A DNA stretch of 36,011 nt from Deltaproteobacteria bacterium (GCA_016935665.1 JAFGQN010000128.1:1-36011); one strand, 5' to 3'; positions 1-8,840 are shown, numbered from the stretch's first letter. Program-made: numbers and translations. The notes: a model not told the origin generated them from the letters alone.

Positions 1-86
1 AAGAGCATACTGCCAGCGTATATCGAACGTAAAACAATGCAGCGCACTCTCACTCGGCAGATTGTGCATCTCCTGAAGAATCGAAA

Positions 87-127
87 GCACTTCGGGGACG
101 CAGCACAGCACTTCGGGGACGCAGCAC
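87..127. repeat. 21-bp tandem duplication, two copies
   Basis: The 20-base string beginning GCACTTCGGGG occurs at 87-106 and again at 108-127, giving a period of 21 bp. The period keeps frame with the reading frame open from the window edge, so a duplicated heptapeptide would result if that frame is translated. Confidence 0.85.
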
Positions 128-464
128 TACAGAAGGGGGCACCGCACCGCGAGCAATTCCGGTACTTTCCGCCAGTAAATTCCCCCTCCACAGAAAAAGA
201 ATACTGCTCACAACATATGGCCAATAGCCGACCGATAGTGGCCATAAGTGACCACTGGCCAAATTTCCCGCAGCCATCTACCTGAAATTATTGGAAAAAG
301 CAATTGGCCCGTTTTTTTTGCTTTCACAGCTGACAGGAAAATCCCGCGCTAAAGCCGCGCTGACCCAGTCTGGCAACCTGTGTGCAAAGGGCGGCAAATG
401 GGCGTTTGACAATCCGGATAAGATCGCGGGACTTGTTGAAAAGGCAATTCGCCTATTTGCATAT

Positions 465-566
465 CAGGGGCGAGGCATGACACCCCCTTTGGTGATGTCC
501 ATCGGACAGGGCGTGTCGAGCCGCGCGCGCCCCTGCATCCGGAGTGGTATGCCGCGCCCCTGTTCA
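465..566. repeat. Cluster of decayed REP-like GC-rich palindromes
   Basis: Three short GC-rich segments share an AGGGGCG-type head: CAGGGGCGAGGCATG near 465-479 in plus sense, and two in minus sense ending GCGCCCCTG near 508-535 and 551-562. The middle one still folds, with GGGCGTG pairing to CGCGCCC. They resemble the intact palindromes at 6176 and 35976 in this window (TGTAGGG head, then a GC stem). I read them as degenerate copies of a dispersed intergenic palindrome; the family assignment is inference. Confidence 0.4.
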
Positions 567-676
567 TTCATATCTGGCCGCACACATACCTGCCCCACTT
601 AAAAAAAACGGTCCTTTCTGTTGAAAACTGAAATCATATTGAAAGGCGATGTCAGACCGTGTTAATGTGACCGACT

Positions 677-2638
677 ATGAAGATACTTGATCTTATACAA
701 AAGATAACGGCATCAGCGGTATCGTGGTTTCCGCTCACGTTCTGCATTGCACTGTGTGTGGGTGTCACCATGGGAACAACGTTTGATGCGGAGGCTTTAG
801 CCGCCTTTCAGCTCACCAACAAGCTGAACGATGCGCTGCTCAACAGCGCAATTCAAAACTCGGCCATCTGGATGGTGGTGGTGTTTGTGCTCTTTGGCGT
901 GGGAGTAACGGCGTTAAAGCTCTTAAAGAATATGGCCATTGAAGACGCCATCCACCTCATCAACAAATTTGCCACCATTTTGCTGGTATTGCCCATTTTT
1001 ATCTCATTCGAAGCAACCGATCTCGCCAAAGATCATCCGTTTGCCACCCTGTTTGGATGTTTTTCCATTGCAGCGATTGCAGCCATCTATTTTTATCGGC
1101 TGCCAGGGATCAACTTTGAGAAGCTGCCCATAAAGGCCGATTATTACAAATGGATTTCCATTGGGGTGGTTGTTATCGCCGCCACGGCCTTTGCCATTAC
1201 CATTACCCGCTTTTCCATCCAGCACATTCAAAACCTTCGGGCGGGCAGTTTTGATTTGGGCGTTTACATCAACACCCTGTGGAACACCGCCCGCGGCGAC
1301 CTTTTGCGGTGTACTTTTGTAAACGGCGGCTACCACATCTATGCCCACTTTGACCCCATCCTGGTGTTGTTTTCACCAATCATGTGGTTTGACCCCAAAT
1401 TCGAAAACGCCATTGTGACCCAGTCGGTGTGGATGGCGCTGGGAGTGATTCCGCTCTATCTGATTTCGATTCACCATCTTAAAAAACACTGGGTGGCTGC
1501 CATTTTGTGTTTTGCATACCTGCTGTATCCGGGCATTCACGGGCCCAGTATGTACGACTTCCATTCCATTACGCTGGCGGGCCCCATGATTTTGTGGTCG
1601 CTCTACTTTGCGGACACCAAACGCATCATTCCATATTTTGTATCGATTGTGATGCTGCTGTTCACCCGGGAGGACCTGGGGCTCACCATGTTTTTTGTGG
1701 GATTTTATCTCTTTTACAGCAAACAGGCCATCAAGACCGGTCTGGCCACCATGGGCATCTGTCTGGCGTATTACTTTGCCATTACACGCACTGTCATGGC
1801 CACCGACGAAACCTTCAGCTACGACTACTATTTCGAGGCGCTTTACGTGGGCAATCGGCCTCTGGCGGAGAGTCTCGTTGTGACACTGCTCACCAATCCC
1901 ATGTTCATTGTGCGCCAGGCGTTTACCGAGGCGAAACTGGAATATATCATCCAGCTGTTGTTGCCGCTGGCCGCATTGCCGCTGTTTGCGGGTAAAAAGC
2001 GCTTTGTCTTTTTCTACGGCGTGGCCGTCACCGCTCTGGTGACCAAACCGGCGGTGTACAATATTGCGTACCAGTACTCCACCTTCATGTACCCGTTCTT
2101 TTTTGCCCTGACACCGGTGGTGCTCAAAAACATCGCCGAGGGTGATTTCTTTTCCAGATTGGGTCTCGATACACAGCGTGTACTGGGAGCGGTGATGGCG
2201 TTTATTCTGGCGGCATCCATTGGCGTATCGTGGAATTATGGCGTCTTTCGCGAGAGTTCCGCGTTCAAGGATGGCCAGAGCCACTTCGATCGCAATCCCA
2301 CAGAGTTCCAGATAAACCGCTACAAAACGGTACAGAAAATTCAGAAAATGATTCCACAGGAGGCGTCGGTTTCCGCCAGTAAAATGGTGGGCGCCCATTT
2401 CGCCACCCGTGCGCACATATACCGGTTCAAGGAACTCAAAGACACTGAGTACTACATCCTGCTCGACAAGGACATGGCGAGCAGAAAATTCCGCGACAAG
2501 TTCAAAAGGTTCTTGCGGGATAACAGGTACGACCTCATACTCCAGGAGAATGAGATTATGCTGTTTATCCGCAAAGATCTCAATAAAGGTGAATACCCCG
2601 TCTTGAGGGTGAAGCATAACCGTCGTCCCACAATATAG
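677..2638 (+). CDS. DUF2079 family integral membrane protein (GT-C-like)
   Basis: A 653-residue polytopic membrane protein. From about residue 160 it follows the DUF2079 pattern: a membrane segment, then a luminal stretch with SFDLGVYINTLWNT, HFDPILVLFSP, a YLLYPGIHG segment and a YDFHS motif, followed by several more membrane helices with an RED acidic motif (TREDLG). The first 150 residues add about four helices. DUF2079 proteins have the topology of GT-C glycosyltransferases, which take sugars from polyprenyl-phosphate donors on the outer face of the cytoplasmic membrane; the activity is not proven. The soluble C-terminus (about 540-653) is basic and probably extracytoplasmic. The gene sits 9 bp upstream of a GT2 glycosyltransferase and close to a GtrA-like gene, which supports a role in sugar transfer. 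The ATG at 677 has only a weak ribosome site. Confidence 0.85.
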   Translation: MKILDLIQKITASAVSWFPLTFCIALCVGVTMGTTFDAEALAAFQLTNKLNDALLNSAIQNSAIWMVVVFVLFGVGVTALKLLKNMAIEDAIHLINKFATILLVLPIFISFEATDLAKDHPFATLFGCFSIAAIAAIYFYRLPGINFEKLPIKADYYKWISIGVVVIAATAFAITITRFSIQHIQNLRAGSFDLGVYINTLWNTARGDLLRCTFVNGGYHIYAHFDPILVLFSPIMWFDPKFENAIVTQSVWMALGVIPLYLISIHHLKKHWVAAILCFAYLLYPGIHGPSMYDFHSITLAGPMILWSLYFADTKRIIPYFVSIVMLLFTREDLGLTMFFVGFYLFYSKQAIKTGLATMGICLAYYFAITRTVMATDETFSYDYYFEALYVGNRPLAESLVVTLLTNPMFIVRQAFTEAKLEYIIQLLLPLAALPLFAGKKRFVFFYGVAVTALVTKPAVYNIAYQYSTFMYPFFFALTPVVLKNIAEGDFFSRLGLDTQRVLGAVMAFILAASIGVSWNYGVFRESSAFKDGQSHFDRNPTEFQINRYKTVQKIQKMIPQEASVSASKMVGAHFATRAHIYRFKELKDTEYYILLDKDMASRKFRDKFKRFLRDNRYDLILQENEIMLFIRKDLNKGEYPVLRVKHNRRPTI

Positions 2639-2647
2639 AGGAACCTC

Positions 2648-3712
2648 ATGGAAAGCATTTCAATCGTCGTCCCCATATTCAATGAAGAAGAAAACATCGT
2701 TCCCCTCCACGAGGAAATTAAAGCAGTTTGCGAAGCAAACAACTACGATTACGAAATCATTTTTGTAGATGATGGCTCCACTGACAACAGTGCCCGACTG
2801 GCCAGAACCCTCAAACCCCTGAAGTATATTCAGTTGCGCCGAAACTTTGGTCAAACCGCCGCCATGGATAGCGGTATCAAAGCGGCTCGCAAGGAATACA
2901 TCATTACCATGGACGGTGATCGCCAGAATGATCCCACCGATATTCCCAAACTGATTTCCCATATGAAGCTGCACGATTTGGATATTGTATCCGGCTGGCG
3001 CGCCGAAAGGAAAGATACATTTTCGAAACGTTTCTTTTCTCGGGGGGCCTGGCTTTTGCGCCGCATGATTGTGGGAGATGACATTCACGATTCGGGATGT
3101 TCGCTCAAAATATATAAACGGGAGTGTTTTCAAAACCTCACGCTGTACGGTGAAATGCACCGGTTTATTCCCGCTGTGCTGAAAATACAGGGGTATCGGC
3201 TGGGAGAAATCGCAGTGAACCATCGGCCGCGCACCGCCGGTGTCACCAAGTACAACTGGCGTCGCGCATTTAAGGGATTTGTGGACATGGTGGCCGTGTG
3301 GTACTGGACCCGCTACTCGGTCAGGCCACTGCATCTCCTTGGAACAATGGGTATTTTGTTACTCATGCTGGGGTTTGGTTTCAGCACATGGACCGTGGTG
3401 GAGTACTTCCGGGGCCAAAGCCTCTCGGACACTGTACTGCCACTTCTGTCTGCGCTCTTTTTACTGTCGGGTCTGCAGGTATTTCTATTTGGCATTATCA
3501 GCGACATGATTAGTAAAACCTATTTCGAAACCGGTCAGGGAAAATCCTATTCGGTCAAAGGTATTCTGGAAAATGCCTCGGTCAAAACGGCGTTTGAAAC
3601 CATTGACGACAGACGCCCCAAAGACCCGTCGTTACCCCCGCCCGTCATGTCGGTGTTGCCCCAACCCCCGAAACCCACAAAATTCTCCAAACCTCCCAAA
3701 GAGGATTCTTGA
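2648..3712 (+). CDS. GT2 polyprenyl-phosphate glycosyltransferase (DPM/GtrB/ArnC-like)
   Basis: A 354-residue family 2 glycosyltransferase. The GT-A domain shows SIVVPIFNEEENI at 5-17, DDGSTD at 41-46, the metal/nucleotide-binding DGD at 89-91 within DGDRQNDP, and DSGCSLKIYKRE plus GEMHRFIP downstream, the typical signature of enzymes that load a sugar onto dolichyl or undecaprenyl phosphate. Two membrane helices follow at about 225-250 and 260-285, then a Pro/Lys-rich cytosolic tail. It should use a nucleotide sugar on the cytoplasmic face to make a polyprenyl-phosphate sugar. The start is supported by AGGAA directly after the DUF2079 stop codon (9-bp gap). The next gene encodes a GtrA-like protein, the usual partner that flips such products. 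Which sugar is used cannot be read from the sequence. Confidence 0.93.
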   Translation: MESISIVVPIFNEEENIVPLHEEIKAVCEANNYDYEIIFVDDGSTDNSARLARTLKPLKYIQLRRNFGQTAAMDSGIKAARKEYIITMDGDRQNDPTDIPKLISHMKLHDLDIVSGWRAERKDTFSKRFFSRGAWLLRRMIVGDDIHDSGCSLKIYKRECFQNLTLYGEMHRFIPAVLKIQGYRLGEIAVNHRPRTAGVTKYNWRRAFKGFVDMVAVWYWTRYSVRPLHLLGTMGILLLMLGFGFSTWTVVEYFRGQSLSDTVLPLLSALFLLSGLQVFLFGIISDMISKTYFETGQGKSYSVKGILENASVKTAFETIDDRRPKDPSLPPPVMSVLPQPPKPTKFSKPPKEDS

Positions 3713-3742
3713 ATCGCTTACGTAACGGGGAATTCCACCGCG

Positions 3743-4207
3743 ATGCAAATGAAACAATTAGCCCTCCTTGTGCAAACCCGTTTGGCCAAACACAAAACCA
3801 CGTTGCCCAAATTTCTGTTCATTGGGGTATTAAAGACGTTTTCCGCCATTTTTTTAAACTGGCTGTTTATCGACATCATTGCCATGGATGCGCTGACAGG
3901 CTCGGGAATTGCGTATACCATTGTATTTATAGGGACGTATATCGCCTACGTGAAGTCCAAAACCATCCACCGTGGCTTTGTTAAGTACACAATTGTGGTG
4001 CTGGCGTTCAATGGATTGGCCGTGCTGATGGTCACTTTCATGGTTAACCATCTCAACATGGCGGGATATTCGAGTTCGTCGGTCACCACCGCCGTGCTTG
4101 TGCTGCTTCGATATGTGACCCTGCACAGGTTTGGCATTATTAACACCTCAACCGGCGACAACAGGATAGCGCCTCCAAACGATGACATATCGCTGAAAAA
4201 GCAGTAG
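3743..4207 (+). CDS. GtrA-like membrane protein (putative polyprenyl-sugar flippase)
   Basis: A 154-residue protein with four predicted membrane helices and the GtrA-family layout: KFLFIGVLKTFSAIFLNWLFI in helix 1, IAYTIVFIGTYIAYVKSKTIHRG in helix 2, and a last helix ending LLRYVTLHRFGI, matching the family's usual [FR]..[RK]..VF ending. GtrA proteins are thought to move undecaprenyl-phosphate-linked sugars across the cytoplasmic membrane for later transfer. It lies 30 bp after the GT2 gene, and the pair recalls gtrA-gtrB of O-antigen glucosylation cassettes. Two ATG codons, 3743 and 3749, are possible; the ribosome site is weak for both. The last 25 residues are hydrophilic and presumably cytosolic. 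Confidence 0.8.
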   Translation: MQMKQLALLVQTRLAKHKTTLPKFLFIGVLKTFSAIFLNWLFIDIIAMDALTGSGIAYTIVFIGTYIAYVKSKTIHRGFVKYTIVVLAFNGLAVLMVTFMVNHLNMAGYSSSSVTTAVLVLLRYVTLHRFGIINTSTGDNRIAPPNDDISLKKQ

Positions 4208-4222
4208 AAAAAACCGGGGTTT

Positions 4223-4248
4223 GTTGTTTTAATAACATGCAAAACAAC
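4223..4248 (+). promoter_or_regulatory. Perfect 8-bp inverted repeat ahead of the capA-like gene
   Basis: GTTGTTTT (4223-4230) and AAAACAAC (4241-4248) are perfect inverted repeats around a 10-base loop, in the 58-bp gap between the GtrA-like gene and the CapA-like gene. The pairing is mostly A-T and there is no downstream T-run, so it is not a convincing terminator. It could be an operator or an mRNA hairpin ahead of the AGGA ribosome site. Confidence 0.35.
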
Positions 4249-4265
4249 CAGCAGGCAGGATAGAA

Positions 4266-6131
4266 ATGACAGAAAGTAAAAATTCGAAAACACTAATTCT
4301 CGGAGGTGCCATTCTCGTTGCCGGCATCGTCGTGGCACTCGCAATTGTTTTCACACAAAAAGAGGATGAGCCGGCGCCGGTCCCGGTGGAACCGGCGGCG
4401 CCCGAGTTGGCCAATCTCCCCACTCATACCCTCATCTACGGTGGTGACTTAATTACAGCGCGCCGACTCAACTATGCGCTGTGGCAGGAATCCAACGACG
4501 AAAGAGAGCGCCTCTTTTCAAAGGAAGTTGTGGAGCTACTGAAGGGCGCCGACATCGCGCAGCTCAATCTGGAAGGCATGCTGACCATGGGCGGGTATTA
4601 CAATTCGCTGCATTACTGCACATGGCGATTTCGGGCCCATCCGCGTCTGGCAGGCGTTCTGTCGGATATTGGGGTGGATCTCGTCACACTGGGCAACAAT
4701 CACAATGGCGACTACGGTCGCGAAGCGTTGCTCGAAGAGTTTGATCATCTCAACAAAGCCGGCATTCGCTACGTGGGCGCCGGCGAAAACTGGGAAGATG
4801 CCGAGAGGCCGTCTTACTGGCAGGTGGGCGACACCGTCATCGCCATATTCAACCCGGAACTGACCATTGCCGATGAATACAAGGCCACCAAAGACAAGCC
4901 GGGGATATTTTTTGTTGAAAGAGCGTTTAAAAAGAAACGCGACGATGACGCTGCAATTAAATACTTTACCAAACGGGTCAAAGAGGCCCGCAAGCACGCG
5001 CACCTGGTATTTTTCTCCCCCCACTGGGACGCGTGGATAGATCCGCCGGCGGTGTCGAAGGATATGCGTAAATTTGCCAGGCGTATCATTGCAGAAGCGG
5101 GATTTGACGCCATTATCGCACATGGTCGCCACGAGATGCAGGGCGTTGAACTCATTGGTGGCAAACCGGTGATTTACGACGCGGGCAACAGCATGATTGA
5201 CTTTAACGGCTCCAACGATCCCGAAGGTTCCAGAGGAATGCTGTGGGAAGTCACCTTTAATAAAGCGGGTGTGACACAGATTCAGGGGATTCCAATAAAA
5301 ATGCGCAAAAATCGCACGCGTCTGGCCTCGGGCCGGGAACTGGAAAAAGCGATTACACGAACGGTCAAGTTCTCTGAAGAGTTTGGTACAGAGCTAACGG
5401 TAAAAAATGATCGAATTTTCCTCGATGCTCAGCCCGGGAATCTGCTGGAGCCAACGGTGGAAGCAAAAGTGCTGAAGCGGGAGGTGAAAGAACACCCTGT
5501 TCGGTATGCGCCCACAGATGTCCTGCACGAAAAACTGCCCGAAGGGGTAAAGGAAATCAACGTTCAGTTTGAGGACGGCATTCGCCTCATCGGATACGAA
5601 ATGCTTTCTGACAAAATTTTGAAACGCCCCTGCTCTTCCATGACTGTGGTGATGTACTGGACAGCGGATAAGCCGGTTGAGAACGATTACGTCATTGCGT
5701 TGGAAGCCCGGCGGGTACGGGACGGCGAATTGGAAAATCGTGACTTCAGAGAAGAAAATCACATACACGGCGACTGGATGCTGCCCACCTCCAAATGGCC
5801 GGTGGGAAAAGTCATTCAGGACAAATACAATATGCGGCTGGTGAACAAGAAACTGGATGTGGATGTGGCATTTCTGGTGGGCATGAGAAAGCTGTCCCCC
5901 AAAGAAAAACGCGGCGGGGAAGGCGACTGGACCAAACCCGTGGACGCGGGCGGATTCAAAACGGTGGAGGATTTCATTGTGTTGGATCAGATACCGTATA
6001 CCGAAGAAGGCATCACGCCCCCAAAAGCCTACGAAAAATGGCGTCAAAACCGCAAAGACAAAATCCAGCTCAGCCCCAAACAGCCCCCGTTTGATGCCCC
6101 GCCATTGGATTGGGATAAACGGATTCAGTAA
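4266..6131 (+). CDS. CapA-family metallophosphatase with extra C-terminal beta domain, membrane-anchored
   Basis: A 621-residue protein: an N-terminal membrane anchor (about 10-30), a Glu/Pro/Ala-rich linker, then a CapA (PGA_cap) calcineurin-like domain at about 55-330. Metal-site motifs are visible: YGGDL, NLEG, GNNHNGDYG, SPHWD and AHGRHEMQGVE, then PVIYDAGN. CapA proteins are linked to poly-gamma-glutamate or surface-polymer synthesis; the real substrate of most members is unknown. Residues about 435-565 form a second domain (LIGYEML, TVVMYWTA, DYVIALEAR, GDWMLPTSKWPVGKVIQD) that resembles the beta-sandwich tail of many PMT-type GT-C glycosyltransferases; that resemblance is from memory. 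The protein faces the periplasm. It is last in the DUF2079-GT2-GtrA cassette and has a full paralogue facing it at 6240-7934. The start has AGGA about 6 bp upstream. Confidence 0.88.
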   Translation: MTESKNSKTLILGGAILVAGIVVALAIVFTQKEDEPAPVPVEPAAPELANLPTHTLIYGGDLITARRLNYALWQESNDERERLFSKEVVELLKGADIAQLNLEGMLTMGGYYNSLHYCTWRFRAHPRLAGVLSDIGVDLVTLGNNHNGDYGREALLEEFDHLNKAGIRYVGAGENWEDAERPSYWQVGDTVIAIFNPELTIADEYKATKDKPGIFFVERAFKKKRDDDAAIKYFTKRVKEARKHAHLVFFSPHWDAWIDPPAVSKDMRKFARRIIAEAGFDAIIAHGRHEMQGVELIGGKPVIYDAGNSMIDFNGSNDPEGSRGMLWEVTFNKAGVTQIQGIPIKMRKNRTRLASGRELEKAITRTVKFSEEFGTELTVKNDRIFLDAQPGNLLEPTVEAKVLKREVKEHPVRYAPTDVLHEKLPEGVKEINVQFEDGIRLIGYEMLSDKILKRPCSSMTVVMYWTADKPVENDYVIALEARRVRDGELENRDFREENHIHGDWMLPTSKWPVGKVIQDKYNMRLVNKKLDVDVAFLVGMRKLSPKEKRGGEGDWTKPVDAGGFKTVEDFIVLDQIPYTEEGITPPKAYEKWRQNRKDKIQLSPKQPPFDAPPLDWDKRIQ

Positions 6132-6175
6132 ACGGATTTGGTATCCGGGCAGACACATGGGTTTAATGATTTTTC

Positions 6176-6204
6176 TGTAGGGGCGCACACGCGGGTGCGC
6201 CCTG
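6176..6204. repeat. REP-like palindrome between convergent capA paralogues
   Basis: TGTAG precedes a perfect 8-bp stem, GGGCGCAC (6181-6188) and GTGCGCCC (6195-6202), with a 6-base loop. There is no T-run after the stem on either strand, so it is not a canonical intrinsic terminator, although it sits between convergent genes. The TGTAGGG head recurs at 35976-35982 before another GC stem. Confidence 0.7.
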
Positions 6205-6239
6205 GAATCATGAGGGTTTCCCCGATCAACGTCCCCCCG

Positions 6240-7934
6240 TCATTTCCCCGGCGGGTACTTCTTTTGATAGGATTTCATGTAGCGCAGCAGACGTTTGGCG
6301 TCTTTGCTGTATTTGGCCTTGCCCAGATATACCAGTTTGTCTTTCTCCAGAGGTCTATCGGAGGTTTTCGGCTTTAGCGTTCGAGAGCCTTTAACGAGAG
6401 CGGCATAAAAGTCGACCTCGCCCTGCGGATCAAACTTCAGGCGAAACAACTGCCAGTCTCGGATGATTTTCCCTTCGGGCCAACGGTCTGCGGGCATAAG
6501 CCAATCTCCTGGGAGATGTTCGGTATTGGTCCACGATTGACGCTCGGTTTTGGGATTGGTGTGCCGGGCTTCGAGGCGAATGATATACTCGCCTTTCAGC
6601 TTTTTTGAGGTCCGCCAGTAGGTTTGAACCACCTGTCCCGACTTGGGAATCTGCAGTTTGTCCGTAAGCAATTCGTATCCAACGAGGGAAATGCCGTCCT
6701 CAAACTCTACATTGATGGGAATGGCCCTGTCCGGAAGTGCATCCAGGATGGTGTCATTGGGGGCCAACGTGATCCGTTTGGGGACTTTTCGAATGGGGAC
6801 CGTGTTCTTTCGCGGTGAATGAATATTACCAGGCGTACAATCGCCAACAATGTGCCCATCCTCAATGCGAAGCGCTGTGTCCATATCCGCGCTTTTTTTC
6901 ACCACATCCGAAAGGACGTCATCCCGGTTCCTGCCTTTTTCAAAAAGGGTCACGTTACGCCGCAACAGCAGCGGATATCCCTCTATCTGCTTAATTCCCG
7001 CCTTTGTAAACGACAGCTTCCAGGCCATGCCGAATCGGGAGCGATCGCCGGGACCGAAATCCGATACCAGGTTCCCCGCATCGTAAATAACCGGCTTCCC
7101 GTCAATCATTTCCACCCCCTGATACATATGTGCGGAGTGCCCGATGATGGCATCATAACCGGCGCGTATCAGGCGCTTGCCCAGACTTCGAATATGGGGT
7201 GCGGGACTCTCCTGCCAGTTGTCTCCCCAATGAGGCGAAAGAATCACCAGATGGGCGTGCTTTCTGGCCTCATTTAGAATATCGGTCATATCTTCCACTA
7301 TTTCATCTTCGTTTTTGTCAGATCTAAAAGCGTCCCGATAAAATATTCCCGCTCGGTTCTTTTTGGCGACATACGCTTTGGACATTGTAAAATCTCCCCC
7401 CACAATCGCCACCACCACGTCACCGGCTTTAATGTATGCGGGCGTTTGAGCATCCCTGCGGTCAACGCCCCCGCCGGCATAATCAATGCCTGCCATGCGC
7501 AATCTATCCAGCATCTCCCGCATGGCTTCGGGACCGTAATCGCCAAAATGATTATTGCCCACCGTCACCACATCAATGCCCGTCTCCTTAAGGACATCTA
7601 TGGCCAGCGGATGCGCCCGATACATGTATGGTCTTGGCTCACCCTTGTCGTAGTAATATCCGCCCGCCGCCACCACGCCCTCCCCGTTCACCAGGGCAAT
7701 ATCGGCATCTCGAAACAGCAACGCCACATCTTCCATGATTTTGCTTCGGGCTTTTTCATCGAACAACGCAAAGTTCAGTCGGCGCGCCAGGGTAAAATCA
7801 CCACCGTACACAAGGGTGTGCACCGGCAGATTTTTGGGCGTCGCCTTAGGTTTGGGCTTCGATTTACACGACGTTGCCGCAACAGCAACGCTGACCAGAA
7901 ATACGCACCAGGCAAGCGGAATAAGATGTTTCAA
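6240..7934 (-). CDS. CapA-family lipoprotein, paralogue of 4266-6131
   Basis: The best start is TTG at 7934, because GGAGAGG lies 5 bp upstream and the product then begins with a lipoprotein signal (MKHLIPLAWC..., lipid-acceptor Cys23 in AATSC). A longer open frame reaching 8156 has no ribosome site and puts the signal inside the protein. The mature protein (564 residues with signal) has a CapA domain with YGGDF, NGEG, GNNHFGDYG, SPHWGDNW and GHSAHMYQGVE, then PVIYDAGN. It also has the same C-terminal beta-type domain as its neighbour (LVGYELL, QVVQTYWR, IRLEARH, GDWLMPADRWPEGKIIRD). The two genes converge and clearly share ancestry over their whole length. This copy is a lipoprotein, the other has a transmembrane anchor. 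Its metal-site motifs (GDF, GHSAH) are closer to the family norm. Confidence 0.88.
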   Translation of the reverse strand: MKHLIPLAWCVFLVSVAVAATSCKSKPKPKATPKNLPVHTLVYGGDFTLARRLNFALFDEKARSKIMEDVALLFRDADIALVNGEGVVAAGGYYYDKGEPRPYMYRAHPLAIDVLKETGIDVVTVGNNHFGDYGPEAMREMLDRLRMAGIDYAGGGVDRRDAQTPAYIKAGDVVVAIVGGDFTMSKAYVAKKNRAGIFYRDAFRSDKNEDEIVEDMTDILNEARKHAHLVILSPHWGDNWQESPAPHIRSLGKRLIRAGYDAIIGHSAHMYQGVEMIDGKPVIYDAGNLVSDFGPGDRSRFGMAWKLSFTKAGIKQIEGYPLLLRRNVTLFEKGRNRDDVLSDVVKKSADMDTALRIEDGHIVGDCTPGNIHSPRKNTVPIRKVPKRITLAPNDTILDALPDRAIPINVEFEDGISLVGYELLTDKLQIPKSGQVVQTYWRTSKKLKGEYIIRLEARHTNPKTERQSWTNTEHLPGDWLMPADRWPEGKIIRDWQLFRLKFDPQGEVDFYAALVKGSRTLKPKTSDRPLEKDKLVYLGKAKYSKDAKRLLRYMKSYQKKYPPGK

Positions 7935-8097
7935 AATAACCTCTCCAAAAATTAGACATCCAGGCGAAATGCCGTCCGTGCATTCCAATGATGCCACATA
8001 TTTCGGATAGTAAACAGAATCGGCGAAAAAGCAATATCGCAATACGCGAAGCCGTTCGTTGATGGGGTCGCCGGCATATCCCAATTCAAAAGTTGAT

Positions 8098-8745
8098 TCA
8101 CGACGCCAGAGAGGCTTTTCGTGCAAATACATACGCACGCCGACTCTGATACTCAATATCGGGATACGGATCCCGCTCCACGACCGCCACCTGCTGAAAT
8201 CCCGATTGTCTCAGCTTATCCACCACGAATTCGGACGCGTACATGTAAAAGTCCACATCCACCGTTTCTCCCAAAAATTCCGTCATATGAATCTGCTCCG
8301 TTCCCAGGTGAAAGGTACACATGAAAATGCCCTTGTCTTCGAGAATCCGATACACTTCATTAAATGCCTTTCCCATCTGGTCGGCGCAGAAATGCACAAT
8401 TCCATAAAAACAGACAATGCCCGCCATTGAAGCGTCCGCGTACTTCAACGCCAACATATTGCCCTGCTCAAACGGAATATCTCCATGCCGTTTTTTGGCT
8501 TCGCGGATAAAATTTTGGGACAAATCCACACCTGTGACATCCACATCCAGGTCAGCCAGTAATCGGGATGTATTTCCAGGTCCACATGCCAGATCAAGAA
8601 CCTTGCCTCCGGAACGAATTTCTCTGGCGAACCACCTGAGCCATTCTCTATCTTTGGGCTTCCCGCTGTGTTCATCTGAAAACGCATTGGCCCATTTGGC
8701 GGCAATTGCATCGTAACTTTTTTCAATTTTATCAAGTGTTGTCAT
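8098..8745 (-). CDS. Class I SAM-dependent methyltransferase
   Basis: A 215-residue protein with a Rossmann methyltransferase core: motif I VLDLACGPGN, the acidic end of strand 2 (VTGVDLS), motif III GNMLALKYADAS, and a strand-4 segment MAGIVCFYGIVHF, followed by FNEVYRILEDKGIFMCTFH, which matches the Methyltransf_11/25 families. The substrate cannot be inferred; this fold acts on small molecules, lipids and proteins. The ATG at 8745 is chosen because AGGAG sits 8 bp upstream; a TTG two codons earlier would be too close to that site. It is divergent from the lipoprotein gene at 8993 and has no obvious operon partner. Confidence 0.9.
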   Translation of the reverse strand: MTTLDKIEKSYDAIAAKWANAFSDEHSGKPKDREWLRWFAREIRSGGKVLDLACGPGNTSRLLADLDVDVTGVDLSQNFIREAKKRHGDIPFEQGNMLALKYADASMAGIVCFYGIVHFCADQMGKAFNEVYRILEDKGIFMCTFHLGTEQIHMTEFLGETVDVDFYMYASEFVVDKLRQSGFQQVAVVERDPYPDIEYQSRRAYVFARKASLAS

Positions 8746-8840
8746 CTGCAAAGCTCCTGCATTTCAAGAAAAAAAATAAATATGGCGAGTGAATTGGTAC
8801 CGCTGCTTCAGTGAAAAAGTTAAACCACGATTCACTGCAA

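Larger units (their letters stand above)
1..676. other. Region without a convincing gene
   Basis: No reading frame here shows a recognisable family. One frame is open from the window edge to position 285 on the + strand and could be the 3' end of a gene cut by the boundary. It contains an in-frame 21-bp duplication (HFGDAAQ-like heptad), which is compatible with coding but not proof. A frame at 291-602 has no family resemblance and crosses a cluster of decayed palindromes. A small imperfect inverted repeat (AGTGGCCA 237-244, TGACCACT 249-256) is also present. No clear sigma-70 promoter for the gene at 677 was found. Confidence 0.5.

Noticed and set aside
291-602. 103-codon frame before the DUF2079 gene
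   Set aside because: No family resemblance, and its second half runs through decayed palindromes.
1373-2617. Long minus-strand frame opposite the DUF2079 gene (414 codons)
   Set aside because: It is antisense to a strongly recognisable membrane protein; its product is His/Gln/Arg-rich and matches no family, as expected for a shadow frame.
6176-6204. Hairpin between the capA genes as an intrinsic terminator
   Set aside because: No T-run follows the stem on either strand.
6240-8156. Longer version of the second CapA gene starting at 8156
   Set aside because: The extra 74 residues have no ribosome site and would bury the lipoprotein signal, whereas TTG 7934 has GGAGAGG at the right distance.
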